Positions 28,897 through 37,501 of a stretch of DNA of 64,000 bases are shown here, in pieces. Both the position numbers and the translations under genes were made by a program. Source of the stretch: Endozoicomonas montiporae CL-33 (lineage in GTDB: Bacteria; Pseudomonadota; Gammaproteobacteria; Pseudomonadales; Endozoicomonadaceae). Within the stretch, counting starts at the first letter, position 1; each line of letters begins with the position of its first letter. The notes under the pieces are model-generated. The model did not search any database, had not been told where the DNA came from, and saw only the letters and a list, made by a program, of their open reading frames with translations. Location: positions 187,501 through 251,500 of the forward strand of contig NZ_CP013251.1 of NCBI RefSeq assembly GCF_001583435.1, written 5' to 3'.

Positions 28897-31524
28897 TCAA
28901 GTCAAAGCATCGTCTAACTGAGATAGTGATTCAACAATTATTGACACCGTCGAACGGTCAAATTCAGCTCTATCACTCTCTTCATGTGTGCCTTTATTCA
29001 GATAGCGCCACTCTCGTGAGTTTCCATTTATGCCGGCTAATGCTCTCATAGGCTGAAGGACTAAATCTTTCTGATCGTTTGAAAATGCAGGTTTTTTTAA
29101 CTTTGTTACTAATTGATCAGTAAGTTGTCTCAGTTCTATCGGAGATTTAGCTGAGCGCATTTTAATGGCTAAATTTCCATCTCCATATTTATTTACATAA
29201 CTCCATACTTTTCCTTTAGTCAAAGTTTCAAGTGCTTGACGCGATTTAGACAGTGCTTCGCGAATCTCAAGATTTTCTAGGTGACTTTGAGCAGCTAGGA
29301 TGTAGTTTCTTGGTTGACAGTTAAAGTCAACTCGAATATGCCTTTCATCTAGTTGAGGAAGAAATGTTAAACATTGTGATTTTTTTGTTTTTTCAACTCC
29401 TAATAGGTTTTGAATATCTTTAAAAAATTCTTCACCATGGCAGGTAAGAATAATTTGCTTACTTGCAAAAAAATCATCCTCAAAAAGAGTCTTACGAATT
29501 GATTCTCGATGATCATCATCAATAGCATTAACAGGGTCGTCAAAAATCAAGAATGGACTGTGTTCCTTAATGTTTTTGGCCAATAGAATAGCCAGACCAA
29601 TACAGCGAATATGGCCTTCACTAAGAATATGGAGGGCATTGTAATATTTTTCAGGTGCATTTTTAAAAGATATTTCTATTTGTTGACCTGACGTTAAAGG
29701 TAGTTTAATGCCAGCTAATAAATCACGGGGCGCATCATTCCGGTTGAATGAATTATAAAGGTTTATAACAATATCACCTAGATCAGCGACTAAGCGGCTA
29801 GGAAGCTCCTCTTTGTACTCATTAAGAGCATGCACAAGATATCGATAGCTATTCGAAACTTGGTTATTAATTTCAACCTGAGCAGCTTCAGCTTCAACTT
29901 CTTCAATTAGCTTTTTGTTTTCTTGTTCAAAATCATTTATTGATTTTTCAGATTTTTTAATTGTTATTTCGTAAAGTTCACGGCTAGTTTTTAATTTGTT
30001 AGCTTCCTTTTCTAACTCCCGAAGTTCTGTCAATTTTTTCTGTTTTTGCTCTCTTTCTTGAATTCCTATCTTGGTTTGTATATCACGTTCTTCGAGAGCT
30101 TGCACCTGTATATACAAGTGTTGAATTCCTAAAAGCTCGCCATTTTTCTTGGCTTGGAGTTGATCCCACCAAACAGAGTCAAGACTTGATTTAGAGCTGA
30201 CTTTATATTGAGATAAAGGATTCTCTCCAGAGTAATTCTGATACTCAGTAGTAGCAATTTCTAAGATATCATAAACAGCTATAATTGCATCAGATAGCTT
30301 TGTAGCTAGTTCATCTCGCTCGAGTTCTAATTTTGAAAGGTGAGCAAGTTTAGCAAGTTCGTTTTCTGCAAGCTCAAATGGATTACAAGTCACTTGAGCA
30401 AATGGCGTTTTACATGCAGGACAGTAATCGCTTATATCTCCCTGCAATGAGCTTATAGCACTATATAACTGTTTAAATGATAGCTCTGAACTAACTTTAA
30501 TAAGTTCTTTGTTTTTTATATTAATGCTCCTGATAGTAAGTCCAACAGTATTTATAGAATTAGTCAATTTTTTCTCAGTTAAATTGGTAATTCTGGGTAG
30601 CGGCTTTTGCAAGTCATCTTCTAAATTTTTTATCAAGCCAGGCTTAGATGATGTTCCCAATGAAACAATCATATTGGAAAAGCTTGTGCCTTGCCCGAAC
30701 TGGTTAGCAAGTTCTGTTTCTGATTCTACTAAACAATCAAGTTGTTGATGAGCTTCCTGTATTGTTTTGTAGTGGACATCAAGAGCCTTTCGCTTATCTT
30801 GAAGCTCAAGACTCTTTTTTCCTGTCAAATCAATATGGCGCTCACTAATTTCTGAACTAAAGCCCTTTACAAACCCATTAAAACTGTCAAGCCCAAATAG
30901 TGTTGAGATCAAAGCTGTTTGCTTAGATGGTGCATGAGCAGCAATACGAGAAAAATTATCAATTCTATTTTTTTCAACAAAAGAGAATCTAAACAATTCC
31001 TCATTTGAAGACAGAAGCTTAGCTTCTCCATTTTCACATGAAGCTGTGATTAATGGAGGTTCAAAACGCCCTATAAATGCATTTTTCAAATAATTTTCTT
31101 GATTGGTGAAGCGTTTACTCTCAGCCTCTTCGACCGACCCAAGAAGGCCATATTCAAGGGCTTCACAGAAGCTACTTTTCCCAGTGCCATTTGGCCCATA
31201 TATCAGCACTAACAAGCTATCTAGATCGAAATTTTCTGTTTTCGAAAAACCCCGAAAGGGGCCAACCGACATGTTTTTTAACCGTACTATTTTATTTGGA
31301 GTCTCGTTATTTTCGTTAACTGTAATTGATATTTTATCGGGGGTTGTTTGCCAGAGGGTTTGGGCTAGCGCAATAATCTTTTGGATTCTTCTACCTTGGG
31401 CTGTTCCCAGAGGTAGAATTTCTTGAAGATGCTCAAGAATAATATTGGCTATTTTTTGAACGCCAGCGGGGGCATCCTTATCCTTTATAACCTGCATAAA
31501 CCGCAGATATTCATTCCTAATCAT
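28897..31524 (-). CDS. SMC/Rad50-like zinc-hook ATPase, candidate defence protein
   Basis: 875 residues from the ATG at 31524, which has GCAAGGGA just upstream; 20 further codons up to a TTG are open. After a 75-residue helical lead comes the ABC-type head with Walker A GPNGTGKSSF. Long coiled coils flank a CPACKTPF zinc-hook half. The signature/Walker B part is LSEGHIRCIGLAILLA and FLIFDDPVNAIDDDHR, then LTCHGEEF. A C-terminal helical domain of about 120 residues carries RYLNKGTHEE. Such ATPases include RloC-type and AAA_13 defence proteins. The gene is clearly more AT-rich than its surroundings and is the only cargo of the island. Target and mechanism are unknown. Confidence 0.8.
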   Translation of the reverse strand: MIRNEYLRFMQVIKDKDAPAGVQKIANIILEHLQEILPLGTAQGRRIQKIIALAQTLWQTTPDKISITVNENNETPNKIVRLKNMSVGPFRGFSKTENFDLDSLLVLIYGPNGTGKSSFCEALEYGLLGSVEEAESKRFTNQENYLKNAFIGRFEPPLITASCENGEAKLLSSNEELFRFSFVEKNRIDNFSRIAAHAPSKQTALISTLFGLDSFNGFVKGFSSEISERHIDLTGKKSLELQDKRKALDVHYKTIQEAHQQLDCLVESETELANQFGQGTSFSNMIVSLGTSSKPGLIKNLEDDLQKPLPRITNLTEKKLTNSINTVGLTIRSINIKNKELIKVSSELSFKQLYSAISSLQGDISDYCPACKTPFAQVTCNPFELAENELAKLAHLSKLELERDELATKLSDAIIAVYDILEIATTEYQNYSGENPLSQYKVSSKSSLDSVWWDQLQAKKNGELLGIQHLYIQVQALEERDIQTKIGIQEREQKQKKLTELRELEKEANKLKTSRELYEITIKKSEKSINDFEQENKKLIEEVEAEAAQVEINNQVSNSYRYLVHALNEYKEELPSRLVADLGDIVINLYNSFNRNDAPRDLLAGIKLPLTSGQQIEISFKNAPEKYYNALHILSEGHIRCIGLAILLAKNIKEHSPFLIFDDPVNAIDDDHRESIRKTLFEDDFFASKQIILTCHGEEFFKDIQNLLGVEKTKKSQCLTFLPQLDERHIRVDFNCQPRNYILAAQSHLENLEIREALSKSRQALETLTKGKVWSYVNKYGDGNLAIKMRSAKSPIELRQLTDQLVTKLKKPAFSNDQKDLVLQPMRALAGINGNSREWRYLNKGTHEESDRAEFDRSTVSIIVESLSQLDDALT

Positions 31525-31994
31525 ATTTTCCCTTGCTAACGCTAACAACCCGTACAAAGCAGGTTTATGTACTAGATGCATACACAATACTTGTAACTAT
31601 AAGGGGGTTAAATAAGGGGAATTCGCTTTCGTGCATCAAGGTTACGTACCAATGAAAGCTAAGGCGATGGCTTCCGAGAGGTGGCTGTGCAGCTGTTGCG
31701 GAAATTAGATAATGCACACCGCTTTACTGTCTAACTTTCCTTGCTACCGATCACCCGATAGCTCCTCTAAAAATGGCTAAAAGTTAGACAGAATCCTTAA
31801 ATGTTAGATAAAATCCTTGCAGGCCGGATTACACAAGGGTTCTCTAATGATTTATCTATCAAATTAGTTAGATGTACTATCTTGTATGCTAAATTCGGAT
31901 CAGCAGATGATCTGAAGGACAGCCCTTCCTTCTCTTCTTTCCTCATTGTTGTCGTGGCCCTCGCCACATACCTGCATCCCATAGGACAAGACAC
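31525..31994. other. Right flank of the island and deoC upstream region
   Basis: Intergenic. TTAGACAGAATCC (31784-31796) and TTAGATAAAATCC (31804-31816) are direct repeats 20 bp apart. TGTCTAACTTT (31728-31738) is the inverse of AAAGTTAGACA (31780-31790). AAATTAGAT recurs at 31703 and at 23338 on the left side. These are candidates for the right recombination site. The part after 31817 is the deoC leader; no operator recognised. Confidence 0.5.
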
Positions 31995-32774
31995 ATGACC
32001 GATCTCACCGCTACCAGCCGTCAAGCACTGCAGCTGATGGATCTGACCTCCCTGAACGACAATGACACACCGGAAGTCATTATTGACTTGTGCCGCAAAG
32101 CGAAAACGGCTGCTGGCAACACCGCCGCCGTCTGTGTTTATCCACGCTTTGTGCCGGTTGCCAAAAAGACCCTGAAAGCACTGGGCCTGAACGATGTGAC
32201 TGTCGCAACGGTCACCAACTTTCCGGAAGGCGGCAATGATATTGATATTGCCGTGACTGAAACCCGCGCTGCCATTGCCTACGGTGCCGATGAAGTGGAT
32301 GTTGTATTCCCTTATAAAGCTTTCATGGGTGGCGATGAAACCGTTGGTCGTGAGCTGGTGGCTCAGTGCAAGCAAGTGTGCAGTGACAATAACGTCATGC
32401 TGAAAGTCATCATTGAAACCGGCGAACTGAAAGACCCGGCACTGATTCGTCGTGCCAGTGACATCAGCATTGAAGCCGGTGCCGACTTTATCAAAACCTC
32501 AACCGGTAAAGTGGCTGTGAATGCGACGCCTGAATCGGCCCGCATTATGTTGGAAGCCATTCGTGACAGCGGTAAACAGATTGTTGGTTTCAAACCTGCC
32601 GGTGGCATTCGCACCGCTGAAGATGCTGCTGAACATCTTGCCATTGCGGCAGATGTTATGGGGGCCGACTGGATCAATCGTGATCACTATCGATTCGGTG
32701 CCAGCAGTTTGCTCGGAAGCCTGCTGACGGCTCTGGGCCTGCAGGACGCTCGGGAAGACACAGGAGCTTACTAA
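31995..32774 (+). CDS. deoC: Deoxyribose-phosphate aldolase
   Basis: 259-residue TIM-barrel aldolase splitting deoxyribose 5-phosphate into glyceraldehyde 3-phosphate and acetaldehyde. The Schiff-base lysine is Lys167 in FIKTSTGK, the same number as in E. coli. Other active-site parts [14 protein letters not shown] strand and [10 protein letters not shown] (Lys of the proton relay) are present. It is the first gene of a deoCA operon; only 1 nt separates its stop from deoA. It allows growth on deoxynucleosides. Confidence 0.95.
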   Translation: MTDLTATSRQALQLMDLTSLNDNDTPEVIIDLCRKAKTAAGNTAAVCVYPRFVPVAKKTLKALGLNDVTVATVTNFPEGGNDIDIAVTETRAAIAYGADEVDVVFPYKAFMGGDETVGRELVAQCKQVCSDNNVMLKVIIETGELKDPALIRRASDISIEAGADFIKTSTGKVAVNATPESARIMLEAIRDSGKQIVGFKPAGGIRTAEDAAEHLAIAADVMGADWINRDHYRFGASSLLGSLLTALGLQDAREDTGAY

Positions 32775-32775
32775 G

Positions 32776-34095
32776 ATGTTTCTGCCGCAGGAAGTGATTC
32801 GTCGCAAGCGTGAAGGTGACATTCTCACCGCCGACGAGATCAGGCATTTTGTAAATGGTGTTACCGACAACAGTGTTTCTGAAGGTCAGGTGGCTGCGCT
32901 GGCAATGGCGGTTTACTTTCAGGGCATGAACATTGACGAGCGTGTGGCACTGACTTGTGCCATGCGTGACTCCGGCGAAGTGCTGGATTGGGCATCGGCC
33001 AACCTGAATGGCCCGGTTCTGGATAAACACTCTACCGGTGGTGTGGGTGATGTTGTCAGCCTGATGTTGGGCCCCATGATTGCCGCCTGTGGCGGTTATG
33101 TGCCCATGATTTCCGGGCGAGGCCTCGGGCATACGGGCGGAACACTGGACAAGCTCGACAGCATTCCCGGTTATAACACTCATGCATCCGAAGAGCTGTT
33201 GTGCAAAGTAGTCAAAGAGGCTGGTGTGGCTATTGTGGGTCAAACCAGCGAACTGGCACCCGCCGACAAGCGTATTTATGGCATCCGTGATGTGACAGCG
33301 ACGGTTGATTCTGTTGCCATGATTACGTCGTCTATCTTGGCTAAAAAACTGGCTGAAGGACTGGACGCTTTGGTGATGGATGTTAAGGTCGGCAGTGGCG
33401 CGTTTATGCCAACGTTAGAAAAATCGATTGAACTGGCTGAAAGCATTGTTCAGGTGGCCAATGGTGCCGGAGTAAAAACAACGGCGCTGTTAACCGATAT
33501 GAACCAGTGTCTGGCCTCCAGTGCCGGTAATGCCGTTGAAGTACGTGAAGCGGTGCAGTTTCTGACGGGTGACTTCCGCAACAAACGGTTGCTGGAAGTC
33601 ACCATGGCACAATCGGCAGAGTTGTTAGTGTCGGGTGGTCTGGCGTCTGACGCTGCACAGGCTCGGGACAAACTACAAACCGTGCTGGATAACGGTAAGG
33701 CGGCAGAAGTCTTTGGTCGTATGGTGGCCGGACTGGGTGGGCCGGCTGACTTTGTTGAACATTACGACCAGTACCTGCCGAAGCCAGCCATCAGCAAACC
33801 GGTTTATGCTCAGGCTTCCGGTTTTGTCACCGCCATGGATACCCGCAATGTGGGTATGGCTGTGGTTAAACTCGGTGGCGGTCGATCTCATCCGGCAGAC
33901 AATCTGGATTACAGTGTCGGTATTACCGACATTTGTCGTTTGGGAGATCAGCTGGATGGTTCAAAACCATTAGCCATGCTGCATGCCCGTGACGAATCAT
34001 CCTGGCAGGCGGCGGCTGATATGTTGCAAAGAGCTGTCACACTGGGCGAGCAGAAGCCGGAATCCAGCCCCTGTATTTACAGACAGATCGGTTAA
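32776..34095 (+). CDS. deoA: Thymidine phosphorylase
   Basis: 439-residue pyrimidine nucleoside phosphorylase converting thymidine and phosphate to thymine and 2-deoxyribose 1-phosphate. The signature [18 protein letters not shown] binds phosphate, followed by [20 protein letters not shown]. The C-terminal domain ends with [15 protein letters not shown]. Ribosome site AGGAG lies at the end of deoC, so the pair is coupled. deoB and deoD are not in the window. Confidence 0.95.
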   Translation: MFLPQEVIRRKREGDILTADEIRHFVNGVTDNSVSEGQVAALAMAVYFQGMNIDERVALTCAMRDSGEVLDWASANLNGPVLDKHSTGGVGDVVSLMLGPMIAACGGYVPMISGRGLGHTGGTLDKLDSIPGYNTHASEELLCKVVKEAGVAIVGQTSELAPADKRIYGIRDVTATVDSVAMITSSILAKKLAEGLDALVMDVKVGSGAFMPTLEKSIELAESIVQVANGAGVKTTALLTDMNQCLASSAGNAVEVREAVQFLTGDFRNKRLLEVTMAQSAELLVSGGLASDAAQARDKLQTVLDNGKAAEVFGRMVAGLGGPADFVEHYDQYLPKPAISKPVYAQASGFVTAMDTRNVGMAVVKLGGGRSHPADNLDYSVGITDICRLGDQLDGSKPLAMLHARDESSWQAAADMLQRAVTLGEQKPESSPCIYRQIG

Positions 34096-34147
34096 GTCTT
34101 TAAGGTCGTCCGGAAAGGTGCGTAAAGCCCGACAGGGAATGTCGGCT

Positions 34148-34519
34148 TTATTCGCTGATAGAGGTGTTCACAGCATCCAGCAATTCTTCCGCCAGAAACG
34201 GTTTGCTCAGAATGGTAGTGAACAGCTTGGGTGGGCAAAATGCCTTTATACGATCCGCATCGCCAATGCGCCCGCCTCCGGTCATGCCCAGAACCGGCAA
34301 GTCCGGATTATCGAGACGAATAGCGTTGGCAAACTGGTTGCCATCGACCTCGGACATTATGATATCGGTAATGGCCAGGTCAAACGGTTCCCTGATGTGC
34401 GGCAGGGCGTAAACGGCATCGCTGTATTCTGTGACTTCAAAACCTTCCAATTCCAGAATTTCCCTGACGGTCTCGCGAAATGGCTGGTCATCATCAACCA
34501 GTAAAATCCTTTTTGTCAT
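34148..34519 (-). CDS. Single-domain response regulator
   Basis: 123-residue receiver domain with no output domain. Acidic triad Asp9-Asp10-Asp11 region (LLVDDD), phospho-acceptor Asp52 (AITDIIM), conserved Thr in MTGGG and Lys in LSKPF. It starts 3 nt after the histidine kinase gene ends, so the two are one operon and presumably one pathway. Without an output domain it may work as a phosphate relay or bind a partner protein. Confidence 0.9.
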   Translation of the reverse strand: MTKRILLVDDDQPFRETVREILELEGFEVTEYSDAVYALPHIREPFDLAITDIIMSEVDGNQFANAIRLDNPDLPVLGMTGGGRIGDADRIKAFCPPKLFTTILSKPFLAEELLDAVNTSISE

Positions 34520-34522
34520 GGT

Positions 34523-36310
34523 TTAGCTCCTTGTCAGTGGAAAAGTGACGGTAAAGCAGGTGCCCTGACCGGCAGAGGTCGTGAAAGTGATTTCGCCTTC
34601 GTTGTCCTGAACCATGCTGTAACACATGGACAGACCCAAACCTGTACCTTTGCCCACAGGTTTGGAGGTAAAAAACGGTTCGAAGATTTTGCTTTGATAC
34701 TGTTCTGGAATCCCTGAACCCGTGTCTTCGATTTCCAGTATGCCATTCCCGTCTTTTTTATAGCTGCGTATCGTAATCCGCTTTTCGTCCGACTCTTTCA
34801 ATGCATCCCGGGCATTGGTCAGAAGGTTAGCGACGACCTGCCCAAGCTGTACTGGCGAGGCATAGATATAGATATCCGGAGACAACTCTTTTGCGAGTTG
34901 AATTCCGTTCATGGTCAGGTCTTCTTTAATCAATACTTCCGCTTTGCGAATAACCTGATTGAGCTCGATACTGGTTTTGTCTTCGGGTTTGGCATCGCGG
35001 CTGATGATACGCAGAGAGTCCATGATTTCCTTGGCACGCATTGCCTGATTCCGTATATCTTCAGCAAACTTCAGACTTTTGTCGTAATCTCTTTGATTCA
35101 ACGCTTTTGGCAACATCTGACACTTAAGAAGAATGGTGCCCAGAGGCTGACTGAGTTCGTGACCAATGCCAGCCGACATCTCTCCCAGTGATGCCATCTT
35201 GTTCATCTCAATCAGCTTATTCTGAAAGTCTGTGCGGGCTGCTTGAGCTTCTATCAGATCCCGGGTCTGCTCACTGACCTTCTGGTTAATAATATGGTTC
35301 CGTTTAATCAGCATTCCGGCGCAAATGGTGATCATGGTGCTGAACAGAACGCCAAACAGGAAAACGACATAAGGAAGGGGGGAGATATTGTCGGCAATAT
35401 AATGCCTGGTCGGGTGTGATGTCACGCTCCAGAGCCGGCCTAGCAAAGGGGGGAGGTCTTTTGCGTAATAAAGAGGCTGTTCGTGGTGTTCATTATGTTC
35501 ATGCTCGATTTCTGAGAAATTTTCTCCCAGTTTTTCTGCGTTGCCGTCGGTATTGTCCACCATGATCATGTGAATATCGGAAGCCTGCCCTGTCACCTTG
35601 GATGCTTTGAACAGGTCGCTGGCTCTGTATATACCTAATACAAAGCCAGTAAGGTTTTTCCTGCGCTCGGCAATGGTTTCGCTGGTGCCACGGAAAACCG
35701 GGGCTACTGCCAGAAAGGCCTTCTGTTTTCCTTTTTCCTGAACCAGGGTAATGCTGGCTGATACTTGTGGTTGTCCGGTGTCTCTGGCTGTTTTCAGAGT
35801 TTTCCAGCGAGTTGTATCAGAGGAGAGGTCAAAGCCCAGTGCAATTTCATGACCTTTATAAGGCTCCACAAAATACACGGGAAAGTATTCTTCTTTTGTG
35901 GAAGCGGGCACCATGATTCCCTGATCTTGACGCTGTGTTATTTCAAAATCAGGATAATGCTCTTTGATGATCTCGAGCTGTTCAGCCTTATTGTCCGATG
36001 TAATTCTGGGAATCCATTCCAGAGCGTCTATGTGAGGAAGGTGTTTCATGATTTCTCTGGCAAGCGCCCTGAATTCATCATGATCGGGGACACTGCTTTT
36101 TTCGAAAAAAATACCCAAATCGCGCAAGGCTTTAAAATTAAGGGTCAGATCCCAGTGTAATGATGTTGCTCTCAGGTCAACTTCCCGTTGAAACGAGATA
36201 ATCAGGCTTTTCTTCTCCATCTCATACAGCCAGAAAGCGGTAAAAGCAGATACGGCTATACCGGCAATCAGTAACAGAGGGGCAATGACATGTTCAATTT
36301 TCTTTTGCAT
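34523..36310 (-). CDS. CHASE-domain sensor histidine kinase
   Basis: 595-residue membrane kinase. A first transmembrane helix (residues 9-28) is followed by a periplasmic CHASE sensor (including FFEKSSVPDHDEFRALAREI and VYFVEPYKGHEIALGFDLSSD), a second helix near residues 310-335, a short coiled coil, the dimerisation helix with phospho-His384 (GIGHELSQPLG) and the ATPase domain with N box LLTNARDAL, G1 EDTGSGIPE and GKGTGLGLSM. CHASE domains sense small ligands. Its partner is the receiver that follows in the same operon. Confidence 0.93.
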   Translation of the reverse strand: MQKKIEHVIAPLLLIAGIAVSAFTAFWLYEMEKKSLIISFQREVDLRATSLHWDLTLNFKALRDLGIFFEKSSVPDHDEFRALAREIMKHLPHIDALEWIPRITSDNKAEQLEIIKEHYPDFEITQRQDQGIMVPASTKEEYFPVYFVEPYKGHEIALGFDLSSDTTRWKTLKTARDTGQPQVSASITLVQEKGKQKAFLAVAPVFRGTSETIAERRKNLTGFVLGIYRASDLFKASKVTGQASDIHMIMVDNTDGNAEKLGENFSEIEHEHNEHHEQPLYYAKDLPPLLGRLWSVTSHPTRHYIADNISPLPYVVFLFGVLFSTMITICAGMLIKRNHIINQKVSEQTRDLIEAQAARTDFQNKLIEMNKMASLGEMSAGIGHELSQPLGTILLKCQMLPKALNQRDYDKSLKFAEDIRNQAMRAKEIMDSLRIISRDAKPEDKTSIELNQVIRKAEVLIKEDLTMNGIQLAKELSPDIYIYASPVQLGQVVANLLTNARDALKESDEKRITIRSYKKDGNGILEIEDTGSGIPEQYQSKIFEPFFTSKPVGKGTGLGLSMCYSMVQDNEGEITFTTSAGQGTCFTVTFPLTRS

Positions 36311-36384
36311 GCGGTTGTCCTTAACCGTGATGCCTGAATAAAGCTCATTAATAAGTAATCGTATACATCCCTGAATTGTTAAGA

Positions 36385-36414
36385 ATAAAAAAGGCTACCT
36401 CTACAGGTAGCCTT
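36385..36414 (-). terminator. Minus-strand terminator upstream of the kinase operon
   Basis: Ten-bp perfect stem AAGGCTACCT / AGGTAGCCTT with a 4-nt loop, followed on the minus strand by six T. It would stop transcription coming from the IS630 element before it reaches the kinase operon. It may also be the remains of a gene formerly located where the IS is. Confidence 0.85.
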
Positions 36415-36461
36415 CCAATACGCTGACTGATTCACAGATTTATTGATGTGTGCCAAAGCCA

Positions 36462-37001
36462 TCAGACAAGAGTCTCCAAACATGCATAAGCTGTATGTTC
36501 TGACCTGAAAAATCCCTGTATTTTTCGTGGGAGACGTTGCAGGGATTTCAAGCATGTCCGCACTGCTCGAAGAAACTGGCCCTTGGTTCTCAGCGTCATT
36601 CTGCCAAGATGGCCTGATTTGAGATAACCCCAGACCGATTCATCCGGGTTCAGCTCAGGTGAGTAAGCTGGCAGAATATGAACTCCAAGCAGCCTTGGCT
36701 CCTGCTCTATATATTTTTGCACCTTTTTTGCCTTATGGGCCGGGTGGCCATCAGTAACAACAATGATGGGGCGGTCATGAGAAGTAACCAGCTGCTTTAA
36801 AAAGCAAATAAACACATCAGTGTTAAAGCGTCCGGGGATCGTCATATACCGCATAGTTCCTTCAGCGCTAACCGCTGAAATCATGTTAATACTGAAGCGT
36901 GCTCCTGTTGCTTCAACAATTGGAGTGCAGCCTTTTTTAGCCCAGGTTGTACCACTGTGATAGTCAGAACGGACACTTGATTCATCAGCAAAATAAATCA
37001 A
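36462..37001 (-). CDS. IS630 transposase, catalytic part (orfB)
   Basis: DDE catalytic half: Asp in IYFADESSVRSD, Asp in IIVVTDGHPAHKAK and Glu in LPAYSPELNPDESVWGYLK, the typical IS630/Tc1 DDE set. The listed frame starts at an internal ATT/Met-like codon; its reading really continues upstream through VDEWLTDRYPDIRQQAEESN to the A7 slip site at 37064-37070, so it is made as a fusion with orfA. The fused protein would be 346 residues, the normal family length. Confidence 0.85.
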   Translation of the reverse strand: MIYFADESSVRSDYHSGTTWAKKGCTPIVEATGARFSINMISAVSAEGTMRYMTIPGRFNTDVFICFLKQLVTSHDRPIIVVTDGHPAHKAKKVQKYIEQEPRLLGVHILPAYSPELNPDESVWGYLKSGHLGRMTLRTKGQFLRAVRTCLKSLQRLPRKIQGFFRSEHTAYACLETLV

Positions 37002-37060
37002 GGCATTGCTTTCTTCAGCTTGTTGCCGGATATCCGGGTAACGATCTGTTAACCATTCAT

Positions 37061-37501
37061 CTACTTTTTTTGATCCTGTTGCCAGGCTTTGCGAACAGGA
37101 CGCTGAGGCGACAATCCCCAGCGGCGCAACATCTTCCCAACAGCGGCAGGGTGCATGGATACATTGAACTCAGTCTTAATGACTGAAGCGACAATATCTC
37201 TTGTCCACATGGTTTTGTAGAACCCAAAATCAGTTGGATTTTTTAGTGAAATAATCTGAGTGAGCTGCTCTTGTTGATCAATATTCAGCTTGGGTGGGCG
37301 ACCATGAATTGGACGAGTCTTTAAAGCGTCAAAACCGCCTTCCTTATAGCGATTCACCCAGAGATACACGCAAGACAGATGTGTTGCGTGAAGTTCAGAT
37401 AGCTCAGGAACGGAAATGCCGTCAAGCCATTGTTGAACGGCTTGCATGCGGATGGATTCACGAACTTGATGTGGGATTTTACGACCGTCGATTTTGCTCA
37501 T
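37061..37501 (-). CDS. IS630 transposase, DNA-binding part (orfA) with -1 slip site
   Basis: 146 residues with two helix-turn-helix units (VRESIRMQAVQQWLDGISVP, then the HPAAVGKMLRRWGLSPQRP winged region) that bind the element ends. It ends in KAWQQDQKK and a TAG at 37061. The heptamer A-AAA-AAG in frame just before the stop (37064-37070 on the minus strand) is the canonical -1 frameshift signal, and the -1 frame leads directly into orfB without a stop. Upstream, GCCTC...GAGGC forms a small hairpin before the ATG. Confidence 0.85.
   Translation of the reverse strand: MSKIDGRKIPHQVRESIRMQAVQQWLDGISVPELSELHATHLSCVYLWVNRYKEGGFDALKTRPIHGRPPKLNIDQQEQLTQIISLKNPTDFGFYKTMWTRDIVASVIKTEFNVSMHPAAVGKMLRRWGLSPQRPVRKAWQQDQKK

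Larger units (their letters stand above)
23304..31816 (+). mobile_element. GInt/Tn554-like integrative island
   Basis: A four-gene overlapping recombination module (ginA-D, 23398-28644) followed by an AT-rich, oppositely oriented cargo gene. Three tyrosine-recombinase-type proteins in tandem plus a small HTH/coiled-coil protein fit the description of GInts (four genes needed for recombination) and parallel TnpA-TnpB-TnpC of Tn554. The ends are not proven. Candidate recombination sequences are TTAGA-containing repeats at 23304-23354 and at 31728-31816. The island lies between the LysR gene and deoC. Confidence 0.72.

Noticed and set aside
31801..31998. 65-codon ORF upstream of deoC
   Set aside because: Overlaps the island end repeats and has no ribosome site; probably the deoC leader.
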